DNA of 64,000 nt from Niastella sp966211305 (GTDB lineage: Bacteria > Bacteroidota > Bacteroidia > Chitinophagales > Chitinophagaceae), in contig CBIHPC010000009.1 of NCBI GenBank assembly GCA_966211305.1, positions 1-64,000 on the forward strand, written 5' to 3'. A program made the translations under genes and the position numbers. Below are positions 1 to 8,360 of the stretch, one piece after another; positions within the stretch are counted from its first letter, which is position 1; each line of letters starts with the position of its first letter. The notes under the pieces are model-generated. The model was not told the DNA's origin, did no database searches, and saw nothing but the letters and a program-made list of their open reading frames with translations.

Positions 1-724
1 CGTTATATACCTGGCTGATGTTGTTGTAAAGTTTACTGATGCTTCTTCTGCCTTTGCCCGAGCGTTCTATCATTTCCACCGCTTTTGTATACGCGGCAAA
101 AGCGGTATCGTAATAATGTTTGCGGCCATTTGTTTTGCCGATGTCGCGGTACAGGATGCCGCACATGTTCAGGCTTTCTACCATACCCGCCGTATCGTGA
201 ATGCTATTGTACAGGTCATAGCCATGTTTGCTGTAGGCTATGCCTTCGTTGATATACTCCAGGGTTTTGGAGTCGCCGCCCATATCCTTGTATACCTGGG
301 CAACACGGAGGTAATTATTGCCGGCAGCCGCATTATTATGTAACGCTTCGTAAATTTTAATGCCGTGTTGCAGTTTATTTACCGCGGCGGTATAATCGCC
401 CCGTAACCGGTAGCAGGATGCCTGGTGCGCTTCTGCATCAGCTTCACCTTTACGGTAGGAGATCTTTTTTGCCAGTTGCAGCGCGCGGGAGGAATAATGG
501 TCGACTGAATCGGTACTGGTTTGGTAAAATGTTGATGCAAGGCTGTTAAGCAGTTTGACCTTGTTTGAATCGTCGGGTAGCGCTATTGCAAGTCGTTTAC
601 GAAGGCTGTCCTGTTTTACTGAACGGTTCTGCCCGTAGACAGTAGACAAGCTACAATACAAAAGCAGGCTAACAGCGGTTAGATATGTTTGGCTATTGGT
701 CAGGCAGAAAGGGTTTATGCGCAA
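1..724 (-). CDS. Tetratricopeptide-repeat protein, N-terminal part (runs off left edge)
   Basis: The minus strand is open from the left edge to a stop just above a TTG codon, which I take as the start because no ATG lies near the N-terminus. The first 30 or so residues are hydrophobic and end in VYGQN, like a Sec signal peptide. The rest is helical with TPR-style spacing: runs such as YSSRALQLAKK, AAVNKLQHGIKIYEAL, NNYLRVAQVYKDMG and CGILYRDIGK recur about every 35-40 residues. In Bacteroidota such exported TPR arrays usually precede a transmembrane helix and a histidine kinase or LuxR-type output domain, but that part lies outside the window. The TPR assignment is seen; a sensor role is inference. 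The start codon is uncertain. Confidence 0.6.
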   Translation of the reverse strand, partial: MRINPFCLTNSQTYLTAVSLLLYCSLSTVYGQNRSVKQDSLRKRLAIALPDDSNKVKLLNSLASTFYQTSTDSVDHYSSRALQLAKKISYRKGEADAEAHQASCYRLRGDYTAAVNKLQHGIKIYEALHNNAAAGNNYLRVAQVYKDMGGDSKTLEYINEGIAYSKHGYDLYNSIHDTAGMVESLNMCGILYRDIGKTNGRKHYYDTAFAAYTKAVEMIERSGKGRRSISKLYNNISQVYN

Positions 725-1009
725 ATGTAATAGAAAACGCTAAGTATATGTGAAATAATGATAATCTGTTGTATTAAATATAGTTTAAAAGTGAATCGGC
801 CTGCTAGTCATTAACAATGGCAAATACCGGCATCAGGGTTTTGAAACACCTTTAACCCTAAGCGCTTCCCCGGGTTTGATTGCCAGGCAATTAAGCAGTC
901 ACATGTACCCGTCTATGTATTTCTATTTAATCTTGTTTTAATGACGTTTAATGACTGAATATTTTACAGGGCGGATACGCTTATTGGTTAACCGATAACC
1001 ATCTAAGTT

Positions 1010-1552
1010 ATGAAACAGCCCTTTCTTTCTTTACTTTTCTGCTTTTGCATAGGCGGTGCTATAGCCCAATCGCCGGGTATCATTGTTCGTCCCGCCGCTG
1101 GCATTGGTGTTACACCGCTTACAGAGGCAGGTAATGTAAAAGCAACCGGTAATAGTAACTGGCGTATTAAATATGCTTTTACCGATAACAAACCGGTGAA
1201 CGGCGCTGTGTGGTATCGCCTGCGCACAGTTGACCTCGATGGCACTTCGCGCTACAGCAATGTAATACGGCTTGTTAATACAACAAGTCATATCAATGTG
1301 TTGTCGGTAACGCCCAATCCGTTTGAAAGTGTGGTGCGTGTGCAGGTGTATTCCGATAAAGTATTACCAACTTCAATAAGATTGGTTGATATCACCGGCC
1401 GTGAAATGTATTAAGTGAAAAGCATTCTTTCAGCAGGAAATAATACTATTTCGCTGAACCCTTCCGCTTCGCTTGCAAAAGGGGTGTCTGTTTTGCAGGT
1501 GATAGCCGGTAATGAAGTGGTGTGGAGCCAACGGATACAGAAGGCTAATTAA
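1010..1552 (+). pseudogene. Decayed T9SS cargo protein (signal peptide plus C-terminal sorting domain) with internal stop
   Basis: The frame begins with a clear Sec signal peptide (KQPFLSLLFCFCIGGAIAQ) and continues into the typical tail of a secreted Bacteroidota protein: a fibronectin-like strand pattern ending YRLRTVDLDGTSRYSN, then a type A sorting domain starting VLSVTPNPFESVVRV. A TAA codon at 1412-1414 interrupts the sorting domain after GREMY; the same frame then continues with VKSILSAGNNTISLNPS and ends with SQRIQKAN, the expected last strands. Only about 30 residues separate the signal peptide from the fibronectin-like part, so the catalytic or binding body seems to have been deleted. 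If translated, the protein would stop before the end of its export signal and should not be secreted by T9SS. Confidence 0.75.
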
Positions 1553-1623
1553 TGATGCGTGATTAATATAAAGGCAGCAGGCTGTACAAAATGTTCACCT
1601 GCTGCCATTTAAGGATAATATAT

Positions 1624-2449
1624 TCATTTGGCCGGAATCCCTTCGCCGTAGTCGTCAGCTGTTAGTGGTTCCAAAAAACAATCACAGTCGCAATTCTTTG
1701 GTTTCAATCCTTCCGCATTCTTTAATTCTTTTATGGCCTGCCGTAATTCCGCTGCTTTTTTATTTTCATCAACTTTAATGGAAATATCGCTAAGCTGCAG
1801 GCTGGCTATTTGTTGCTGAAAGGCCTGCCTGGTAATAGTCGTCAGTTCAAGATCGAATGACTGTTTCTCCTGTGTTATAAATTCTTTCTTAGCAAAGATC
1901 ACTTTGTCCTCAAATTCGCCCATGGTTATTATAAACGCTTTAGCCTGCCGGGGCAGGGGAATGCTACCATCGGCCTGCACAAAACCGTAAACATCTTTTT
2001 CTCCCTTTACCGGCCCGCCGGGTGACAGTAGTTTAATTGAAGGAATTACCAGGTAAATTGTGAACTGTTGTTTATATTGTCCCTGTATGCGAACCGTCAA
2101 TTCGCTTTGTACCAGGCCCGGGATATCTTTCATCAAAATATCAATATTATACCAGCCAAATGATTCTATAGTGAACTGGTAGTACAACGATCTGTTTTCG
2201 GCAGGAGTAACATACTGCAGGTCACCGGTTGTTGGTGGGTTGGAAACAGGTAGTGTTTCTTCCGCATCAATGTGGTATCGGGAAGCGTGGTATCAGCCGG
2301 AAAATCTCTTATTCCTTTGAAATGTCGATGATAAAAGTTTGTGAAGGCAACTTGCCGGTGTTGAACAGTTGGTTTAGGGTGCTGTTGCCATGGTTACAGG
2401 CATAAATAATAGTTGCCAGCATGGAAATAACGAGCAGGGGTTTCTTCAT
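1624..2449 (-). pseudogene. Broken lipoprotein gene (frameshifted, probably internally deleted)
   Basis: The 5' part starts at an ATG coding MKKPLLVISMLATIIYAC, a lipoprotein signal with the lipobox cysteine, and reads to TFIIDISKE before a stop at 2309. The 3' part is a different frame without a good start codon: it can be read from about IDAEETLPVSNPPTTG through YYQFTIESFGWYNIDIL to a cysteine-rich end (NCDCDCF). Between them all three frames are interrupted, so at least one frameshift is needed. From memory, related Bacteroidota lipoproteins carry a long domain between the SQTF-I-D segment and the YYQF-IESFGWYN segment; that stretch is missing here, suggesting an internal deletion as well. 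The intact family has no function I can name. The 3' frame could still be expressed from an internal TTG at 2187, which I think unlikely. Confidence 0.6.
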
Positions 2450-2564
2450 ACGTGAAGGTTGTGCAAAGACATTAAAGTTAAAAGTGTATAAGCATGCGTT
2501 TGTGCCTATCATTTTGTCTGATCACTTTTTCCTATGTCTCCGGGCAATGTCACAATTCGCCACT

Positions 2565-3314
2565 TTACCCTTCAAATATAAGCGAGAATACGATCATGCG
2601 TGAGTTCAGCTTATCGATGGCGCTGGAGTATTTCAGGTTTTTATCACGTGAATGTATATCGGAAAGCCCGTTACTGACCTTGATCTCGGGCGAAAGAATA
2701 AATACCGGGAAGTAAAAATTGAACCCGATACCTGCTTCTACCCCAAAATCATATTTTTTAAGTTTTACCAGGTCTTCCGCCTTACGGGCTGTTGAGTTGG
2801 AGGCGAGGTCATACTCGAACTTACCGCCGCCAAACATATATACCCTGAAGTTGCCGATACGGTCGCTGCGGAATTTAACATGCACAGGCAGCCCCAGCAA
2901 AATACTTTCTACCTTTTTGGTCATAACGGCCTGTTCGTTCTTGCTGGCATCGGGATACTTGATATGATAGGTGAGATTTTTATACGCAAATAACAACTGG
3001 GGGAAAATAGCGCGTATTTCAAACCGCTTCGAAAGACGGAGGGTATGTATACCCGCAAGGCCAAAACCGCCCACGTTTTCGGGTTCAACTACCATTACGC
3101 TGTCGTTCGTCAGAAAGGAAGGGTGCTGACTAACCTGGAACCGGGCATTATTATAAATAAGACCGATACCCAGATAATACTTTTTATCATCGTGGTCTGG
3201 GAGATTTAATTCGTCGCGTAATTGAGCGTTTACCTGTTGTGAGGCGATCAATAGCATTAACCCTACTGCCCATCCTGTTAACTGGCTTTTTTTCTGCCGC
3301 AATAAATTGTACAT
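2565..3314 (-). CDS. porT: PorT-family outer-membrane protein of the type IX secretion system
   Basis: About 249 residues from the ATG coding MYNLLRQKKS, chosen because a signal peptide follows directly (VGLMLLIASQQVNAQ); a longer frame upstream is only the shadow of ubiE. The mature part has alternating hydrophobic/polar strands of an eight-strand-type barrel (KYYLGIGLIYNNARF, FEIRAIFPQLLFAY, FGVEAGIGFNFYFP) and ends in a hydrophobic strand with terminal FEG. PorT is needed in Porphyromonas and Flavobacterium relatives for export of T9SS cargo and for gliding. The position directly after ubiE, with its start inside the last 37 bases of ubiE, matches an arrangement I recall from other Bacteroidota and supports the name. 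Four T9SS cargo genes or remnants lie elsewhere in this window. Confidence 0.78.
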   Translation of the reverse strand: MYNLLRQKKSQLTGWAVGLMLLIASQQVNAQLRDELNLPDHDDKKYYLGIGLIYNNARFQVSQHPSFLTNDSVMVVEPENVGGFGLAGIHTLRLSKRFEIRAIFPQLLFAYKNLTYHIKYPDASKNEQAVMTKKVESILLGLPVHVKFRSDRIGNFRVYMFGGGKFEYDLASNSTARKAEDLVKLKKYDFGVEAGIGFNFYFPVFILSPEIKVSNGLSDIHSRDKNLKYSSAIDKLNSRMIVFSLIFEG

Positions 3315-4030
3315 ATTCCTAAACTCAGCCGTTTTAGTGATGTATTTGTAAACCCAACTTGTTGTAAAATATGTAGAAATGTTTCGCCTTCGGGAAATGC
3401 TTTTACTGATTGATTTAAATACTGATACGCGTCTTTGTTTTTTGAAAGCCATTGCCCCGCACGCGGCGCAATGATATTCATGTACAAATTGTATAAACTT
3501 TTAAAACCCATTTTACGGGGTTTCGAAAATTCAAGTATAACTGCCTTACCACCAGGCTTTAGCACCCGAAACATCTCAGATAGCCCTTTTTCAAGGTTTT
3601 CGAAGTTCCGAACGCCAAAGGCAACGGTAATGGCATCAAACGTTGCATCGGGAAAGTTTATTGCCTCACTATCTCCCTTTAACAATTCTATATCCTTAGA
3701 TAGCAATAATTTATCTATTTTCTGCCGCCCTAAATTGAGCATTCCTTCCGAAATATCTATGCCAATTATTTTTTCGGGGCGAAGGTATTTCCATGTCATA
3801 ATGGCCACGTCAGCTGTTCCGGTGGCCACGTCGAGCACCTGGCGGGGTTTTATCTCCTTCAGTTCGCTGATGGCCCGTTTGCGCCAGGAAACATCAATTC
3901 CGCCCGATAAAAACCGGTTCAGGAGGTCGTAACGGAAGGCGATCTTATCGAACATAGCCGCTACCTGCTCCTTTTTTGTCTGCTCCGAGTCGCTGAAAGG
4001 CACTATTTTATCGTGTGAATACTTAGCCAT
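3278..4030 (-). CDS. ubiE: Demethylmenaquinone methyltransferase (UbiE/MenG)
   Basis: A 250-residue class I SAM-dependent methyltransferase that carries out the last step of menaquinone synthesis, C-methylation of demethylmenaquinone on the cytoplasmic face of the membrane. Family signatures are clear: KIAFRYDLLNRFLSGGID with YDLLN near the N-terminus, the SAM motif VLDVATGTADVAI, VAFGVRNFENLEKGLSEM, RVLKPGGKAVILEFSKP, and a C-terminus ending GICTIYCGRKKAS. Length matches the family. Its 3' end overlaps the start of porT, so the two are probably co-transcribed and translationally linked. The upstream gap to divergent engB is filled by an inverted repeat element. Confidence 0.95.
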   Translation of the reverse strand: MAKYSHDKIVPFSDSEQTKKEQVAAMFDKIAFRYDLLNRFLSGGIDVSWRKRAISELKEIKPRQVLDVATGTADVAIMTWKYLRPEKIIGIDISEGMLNLGRQKIDKLLLSKDIELLKGDSEAINFPDATFDAITVAFGVRNFENLEKGLSEMFRVLKPGGKAVILEFSKPRKMGFKSLYNLYMNIIAPRAGQWLSKNKDAYQYLNQSVKAFPEGETFLHILQQVGFTNTSLKRLSLGICTIYCGRKKAS

Positions 4031-4047
4031 GGGGCGGCAAAGTTAGG

Positions 4048-4168
4048 AGTTTATTGTTTCTGGTTTATAGTTTATGGTTGGCGGCCCGATTTTCAGGATG
4101 CCCAAAATAAATCGGGCATTTTGAAATGGGAAACCATAAACAGGAAACCTCAAACCATAAACTATTCT
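4048..4168. repeat. Intergenic arm-core-arm element (GTTTATAGTTTATGG word)
   Basis: Two outer arms built from the words GTTTATTGTTTC, GGTTTATAG and TTTATGGTTG (left) and their complements AAACCATAAACAGG and CAAACCATAAACTA (right) flank a GC-richer core that itself folds (CCCGATTT ... AAATCGGG). It fills the gap between divergent ubiE and engB. The same words build the arms of the element at 10418-10607. Any promoters for the two genes must lie in or beside it; TATCTTGC just before engB is a weak -7 candidate. Confidence 0.7.
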
Positions 4169-4178
4169 ATCTTGCACT

Positions 4179-4832
4179 ATGATCATTCAATCAGCCACCT
4201 ACCTCATCAGCAGCCCCGATTATACGAAATGCCCAAAGGCCGACCGGCCCGAATATGCCTTTATAGGCCGCAGTAATGTGGGCAAATCATCCCTAATAAA
4301 TATGCTGTGTGATAACCATAAGCTGGCAAAAACCTCCGGTTCGCCCGGAAAAACACAATTGATAAATCATTTTGATATAAAAAGTTTTGCCGGAAATACT
4401 GCTGCCGGTAAGCCAGATGCCTGGTACCTGGTCGATCTGCCCGGGTATGGCTTTGCCAAGGTTTCGCAAAACCAACGCAAACAATGGGAGAAAATGATCG
4501 AGAATTACCTGCGCAAGCGCGAAAACCTCATAAATATTTTTGTACTCATCGACAGCCGTCATAATCCCCAGCAACTGGATCTTGATTTTGTAAACCAGCT
4601 GGGCGAATGGGAAGTGCCGTTTTGCCTGGTATTTACCAAGGCCGATAAAGAAACGCAACGCGTAGTGGCCAAAAATGTAAAAGATTTCCTCGATGCCATG
4701 CGAAAAACCTGGCAGTTCCTGCCCCGGAATTTTGTGACAAGCGCTGAGAAAAAAATGGGGCGTGACAAAATGCTGCAGTTTATTGAAGCCTGTAATAACG
4801 AAGCTGCACAGGCCGGGAATAACGAGGGATAA
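4179..4832 (+). CDS. engB: Ribosome biogenesis GTPase EngB (YihA/YsxC)
   Basis: A 217-residue TRAFAC-class GTPase that acts in late assembly of the 50S subunit. All G motifs are present: P-loop GRSNVGKSS at about residues 30-38, G2 threonines in KTSGSPGKTQLINHF, G3 DLPGYG, G4 TKAD and a G5-like TSAEKKMGRD. Length and layout are normal. It starts at the ATG following the intergenic inverted-repeat element and is alone on this strand; the next gene faces the other way. Confidence 0.96.
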   Translation: MIIQSATYLISSPDYTKCPKADRPEYAFIGRSNVGKSSLINMLCDNHKLAKTSGSPGKTQLINHFDIKSFAGNTAAGKPDAWYLVDLPGYGFAKVSQNQRKQWEKMIENYLRKRENLINIFVLIDSRHNPQQLDLDFVNQLGEWEVPFCLVFTKADKETQRVVAKNVKDFLDAMRKTWQFLPRNFVTSAEKKMGRDKMLQFIEACNNEAAQAGNNEG

Positions 4833-4980
4833 CTTGTTTTTTATTCCCGCCAGCATGATATATAAATTATGAAACTGTACCTGTTCGATCTCCTGGCAGA
4901 GAAGATAAAATCAATTATTAGAAATAACGGTGGGTGAGTTTGAAGGCGACAGATCCTCGGGTCGTGAAAACAACACAACC

Positions 4981-5018
4981 AAAAATTAAAAAACCCTCCG
5001 TTTACAGCGTGAGGGTTT
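4981..5018 (-). terminator. Rho-independent terminator after the YkuK-like gene
   Basis: AAACCCTC and GAGGGTTT form a perfect 8-bp stem around a 12-base loop. Read on the minus strand it begins directly at the stop codon of the YkuK-like gene and is followed by TTTTAATTTTT. Confidence 0.85.
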
Positions 5019-5495
5019 CTAATTGACTACTTTGTTGGCGCAACTGCTGCTGGCAAAGGCCTCGGGTTTGGCTTTGAAGGCAAAGCCCATTCCCAGTATG
5101 TAACCCATGGCTTCTTTTAACGCGTCATTGCTTTTGAAATGCGGATTGGTGTTGATATCCGCATGCACTTCCATGTCTACATCATACATAGTGAACAGGT
5201 GGCAGAGATCATAAGCGATCTCGATGCTTTTGGCCACCTCAACCAGCATCCTTTCTTTGATACTGTATTGCTTCCTTGTCTTCTCATTGTGAATGAACAT
5301 AAATCCACCATGACCTTCACGCAGGAAAACAATTACAGTAGCAAATTCTGTTTCAATACCCTTTACCTGACTGTCGGTACCAATGCAAACTTTAAGGTGG
5401 TATCCCTTTTCGGTTTCGCGTTTGATAGCATGTTCAACGGCATCGATAATCGGCAGGTCGATCGGGTCGCCATTAAATTTTCTCCATAACATCAT
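5019..5495 (-). CDS. YkuK-like predicted RNase H-fold protein (DUF458)
   Basis: A 158-residue protein resembling Bacillus YkuK. The RNase H-like fold is suggested by the first strand with an acidic residue, VCIGTDSQVKG, then ATVIVFLREGHGG, a helix with EVAKSIEIA, and the strand MEVHADINTNPHFKSND, where Asp and Asn recur in conserved positions. YkuK-type proteins are a predicted nuclease family; the substrate is unknown to me. The start is the first of two adjacent ATGs. It is bracketed by hairpins on both sides, so it is probably its own transcription unit. Confidence 0.8.
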   Translation of the reverse strand: MMLWRKFNGDPIDLPIIDAVEHAIKRETEKGYHLKVCIGTDSQVKGIETEFATVIVFLREGHGGFMFIHNEKTRKQYSIKERMLVEVAKSIEIAYDLCHLFTMYDVDMEVHADINTNPHFKSNDALKEAMGYILGMGFAFKAKPEAFASSSCANKVVN

Positions 5496-5499
5496 AGTG

Positions 5500-5534
5500 A
5501 AACGGGTTTTCCGAATTTACCGAAAAACCCGTTT
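5500..5534 (-). terminator. Hairpin between the zinc peptidase and the YkuK-like gene
   Basis: AAACGGGTTTT and AAAACCCGTTT make a perfect 11-bp stem with a 13-base loop, just after the peptidase stop and just before the ATG of the next gene on the same strand. The trailing T run is short, so termination may be partial; it could also sit in the leader of the downstream gene. Confidence 0.55.
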
Positions 5535-5554
5535 TTCACCAAATCATATGGCTA

Positions 5555-7150
5555 TTATTGTTTTATTAACTTCCAGGTGTTGACGCCTGTTTCGCCCTGA
5601 ATACGAAGGAGTACCAGGCCTTTTTGTGCATTTGTTATATCGATGTTATTTGTTCCTGAAACCAGTTTGCCGCGTTGTATCAGGCGGCCGGTTCCATCGA
5701 GCACCTGGTAGCTGGCTTCTTTATCGGTATTTATTACAATTGAGTTTACTACCATGGTGTTCATTATTCTTACAGCAGCCTTATCGTCATACTGGTCACG
5801 TATGGTAATGATGTTTGAGTAATACGATCTGTCGTCATTTGCTGTTACCACCCGTACGCGATAGAACGGTGCATTACTTAGCGGTTTCCATGTGAATGAT
5901 CTTGTACCGGCACTTACCTGTGCCAGGGTTTCAAAGCGTTCGCCGTCTTTTGAGTTTTGGATCTCTATATGTTTAACGGTTTCATCTGCTTCATACGACC
6001 AGTTCAGGTTGTGCGTACCTTCACTTGCCCTGCCCGACAATGCCAAACGGTGTATTGGTAATACGGTCAACGGGGAAGCCTCGATGGAATAATATCCCAG
6101 ACTTTCGTTTTTAACCAGGTGATCGTTTGCTGTTCCTTCCACTACCACATAATAAGTGCCACTGCTCAGGTTGCTGTCGATACCGGCATTTACCGCACCG
6201 ATTGGGTTGTATTGCCCAATGGTATCGCCTTTGTGGTTAAGCAGGCTCATTTTGATATCGAGGTTGGCGCCTGAGTTGTTGGTGCTTTTGGTGCCTACGT
6301 TTTCCGGAACGGCGTTCAGGTGAACATAGGTTTCTGATGAAATGGTGAATTTGAAAACATCTTTATCGGTGCCGGTATTAATTAAACCGGTTGTGCTGAA
6401 GCCGGTTGAGGTGAAACCAACCGAAGTAGCAGTTGTATGGCTGTTACCGATGTCGTCGGTACGGTAGCCAAAATTATTGGGCGAACCGGCAATGATAGCC
6501 AGGTCGTCCTGGTAATAACTACAGCCATAGGTATTGGTACCATAATGCCAGGTGGTGAGATTCCTGTAGTAACCAACTCCCATAATAGGAGCCCAACTGG
6601 TTTCACCGGTACCATTGCCCGGGTTGTATTCTGTTTTTCCGCAGGAAGTATTGTAGGAACTTTGGTGTTGTAAACCCAATGTGTGGCCGGCTTCGTGCGA
6701 AACCGCTTCAGCAACATACTTGGGGTTGTTTGCCAGCAGGCCGCTGAACACCCAGCAGGGTGTATTGTCGCCCCAGGTAAAGGAGCCAACGAAAGCTACA
6801 CCACCTACGCCGCCGCCATACCATTGGTACGTGGGGGTGATGATCACCCGCATGCGCTGGAATTTTGGTGCCGCAGCATATACGGTTGAGTCGGTAGTGA
6901 TATTTAAATTGAAAATGCGGTAGTCTTCAGATACGCGGTTGAAAATTTCGGTAATGCCATCGGCTGAAAAGCCGGAAGGTTGAGCGGTTATTGGCCCGCT
7001 CCAGTTCCAGGAGGAACCTGTTACATATTGTCCGTCAAAGTCCAGGAATATGGTGGCTCTGGCCGATGGATAACTGTTTAACAAAGGCACCTGAGCTTTT
7101 GCCCCTGCCGCAATAGATATTGCAAACAGTACGGAAAAAATGGTTTTCAT
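5555..7150 (-). CDS. Secreted zinc metallopeptidase with PPC-like and T9SS type A sorting domains
   Basis: A 531-residue exported protease. Order of parts: Sec signal peptide (FSVLFAISIAAGAKAQ, residues 1-20); a metzincin-type catalytic domain with HEAGHTLGLQH at about residues 152-162, where H152, H156 and H162 bind zinc and E153 is the catalytic base; a PPC-like beta domain around 235-360 (DKDVFKFTISSETYVHLNA, SGTYYVVVEGTANDH); a fibronectin-like segment ending FYRVRVVTANDDRSYYSN; and a C-terminal type A sorting domain ending NTWKLIKQ. It should cross the outer membrane by T9SS and have the tail removed. The small secreted protein gene upstream is close enough for co-transcription. The exact peptidase family is not certain. 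Confidence 0.9.
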   Translation of the reverse strand: MKTIFSVLFAISIAAGAKAQVPLLNSYPSARATIFLDFDGQYVTGSSWNWSGPITAQPSGFSADGITEIFNRVSEDYRIFNLNITTDSTVYAAAPKFQRMRVIITPTYQWYGGGVGGVAFVGSFTWGDNTPCWVFSGLLANNPKYVAEAVSHEAGHTLGLQHQSSYNTSCGKTEYNPGNGTGETSWAPIMGVGYYRNLTTWHYGTNTYGCSYYQDDLAIIAGSPNNFGYRTDDIGNSHTTATSVGFTSTGFSTTGLINTGTDKDVFKFTISSETYVHLNAVPENVGTKSTNNSGANLDIKMSLLNHKGDTIGQYNPIGAVNAGIDSNLSSGTYYVVVEGTANDHLVKNESLGYYSIEASPLTVLPIHRLALSGRASEGTHNLNWSYEADETVKHIEIQNSKDGERFETLAQVSAGTRSFTWKPLSNAPFYRVRVVTANDDRSYYSNIITIRDQYDDKAAVRIMNTMVVNSIVINTDKEASYQVLDGTGRLIQRGKLVSGTNNIDITNAQKGLVLLRIQGETGVNTWKLIKQ

Positions 7151-7231
7151 GGATCAAAGGATGATTTGGAGGTTAAGTTAAATAGTGTTCAGGCGGATTC
7201 AAAGGTTATGCGATCATAGGTTTCAGGTCGG

Positions 7232-7690
7232 TTATGGAACGAGGAAATGCGCTTTATTCTTCTTTATCCAGAAATATCGGTTGTTTTCTTCCGTTAGCAC
7301 CAGCACTTCATCAGATTGCGGGTTGATGATCCTGCCTACCAGTTTTTGTGTATTATCGTCCTGGGTAATTACCGATACGGTGCACAGCGCGCCAGGTATA
7401 CTGGTTGAACGGATGTTCATGCTTTGCACACCTTGTTCGGGTTGCACCTTGTCAACCAACTCTCCTGCAAATTCAAAATTGCCGAGGGTCAGTGCTACTT
7501 TATCAGATATCCGGGAAGAAGAAAGCTTTTGTAATGCCGGAATATTGCATTCCAGTTTGGATGGTAACTGCGCGAGATTTGTTGCCTTATGCAAAAAAGG
7601 CTTTTGGGTTACGGGTTGTTGTTGGGCAGATATTGACTGGAATGCAAAAATGCATACCACTAAGAGCCCTGCAGCATGTAGGTTTTTCAT
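7232..7690 (-). CDS. Small secreted protein of unknown function upstream of the zinc peptidase
   Basis: A 152-residue protein with a Sec signal peptide (NLHAAGLLVVCIFAFQSISAQ). The mature part has a beta-rich centre (DKVALTLGNFEFAGELVD, LCTVSVITQDD) and ends in strands with RYFWIKKNKAHFLVP. I do not recognise a domain. It lies 80 bases before the metallopeptidase on the same strand; a role as a partner or inhibitor of that peptidase is only a suggestion from position. Confidence 0.6.
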   Translation of the reverse strand: MKNLHAAGLLVVCIFAFQSISAQQQPVTQKPFLHKATNLAQLPSKLECNIPALQKLSSSRISDKVALTLGNFEFAGELVDKVQPEQGVQSMNIRSTSIPGALCTVSVITQDDNTQKLVGRIINPQSDEVLVLTEENNRYFWIKKNKAHFLVP

Positions 7691-7878
7691 AATGTACGGG
7701 TTTTAGTGTTCGGATCTGGATTACGTTGGTATGGGTCTTAGGAATACTAAATCTGTTGTTCTTACGATTCAATACGAAGATAGAACGTAAATGATATTCG
7801 GTTATTTTACCGGTGGGTAATAATCAATGTTTATGAGTGTAAAATAAGGATGTTACTAAGTGTATTTACTAAACACTA

Positions 7879-8250
7879 CTAGTACTGCCCCGTGCTTAAC
7901 ATCACTAATGTGCAGGCTTCCAACGGTTGAATGCCACTGTTTTTTGCAAGGTCATACAACTCAGGGTTTTCCGTACCCGGATTAAATATAATGCGTTTGG
8001 GGCGAAGCGATAGTATATAATCGTAGTATTCTTTCTGATGAAATGGGTTCAGATAAAGGGTTACCGTATCGACGGTTTCGAGTGGTTTTTTCTCTGTGGT
8101 AATGTCAACATCCAGTACTTTACCGTTTTTGCGGCCTATGGCTTCAACGGAATGCTGATGCCTGCGTAAGCTGTTAATAGCCAAAAAACTATAACGTGAG
8201 GGATTTTCCGATGCCCCCAGAACCAGTGTTTTTTTATTGCCTTTTTCCAT
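7879..8250 (-). CDS. CoA-binding domain (Rossmann-fold) protein
   Basis: A 123-residue single-domain protein. It opens KKTLVLGASENPSRYSFLA, the typical first strand and glycine loop of the CoA-binding family (YccU-like), continues with TVTLYLNPFHQKEYYDYI, and ends RIIFNPGTENPELYDLAKNSG and a conserved ACTLVML. Members bind CoA or a related nucleotide; the physiological role is not established. It stands alone with a Bacteroidota-type promoter upstream and is followed by about 190 bases without a gene. Confidence 0.82.
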   Translation of the reverse strand: MEKGNKKTLVLGASENPSRYSFLAINSLRRHQHSVEAIGRKNGKVLDVDITTEKKPLETVDTVTLYLNPFHQKEYYDYILSLRPKRIIFNPGTENPELYDLAKNSGIQPLEACTLVMLSTGQY

Positions 8251-8289
8251 ATGCTATATAACAACCTGCTTACTCAAATGGTTGTGTTT

Positions 8290-8318
8290 CAAAACTATAA
8301 CATTTCCCTGTAAACAAA
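8290..8318 (-). promoter_or_regulatory. Bacteroidota-type promoter for the CoA-binding gene
   Basis: On the minus strand TTTG, 17 bases, then TAGTTTTG, matching -33 TTTG and -7 TAnnTTTG. The -7 box lies about 40 bases before the ATG. Confidence 0.5.
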
Positions 8319-8360
8319 AACAGGCGTTATGCGTTCTGCATACCATTCGCTGGCGTTATA

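Noticed and set aside
2187..2187. TTG as an independent start for the 187-residue frame at 1624-2187
   Set aside because: Coding similarity continues upstream of it in the same frame until interrupted, and the lipoprotein signal lies in another frame, so decay explains it better.
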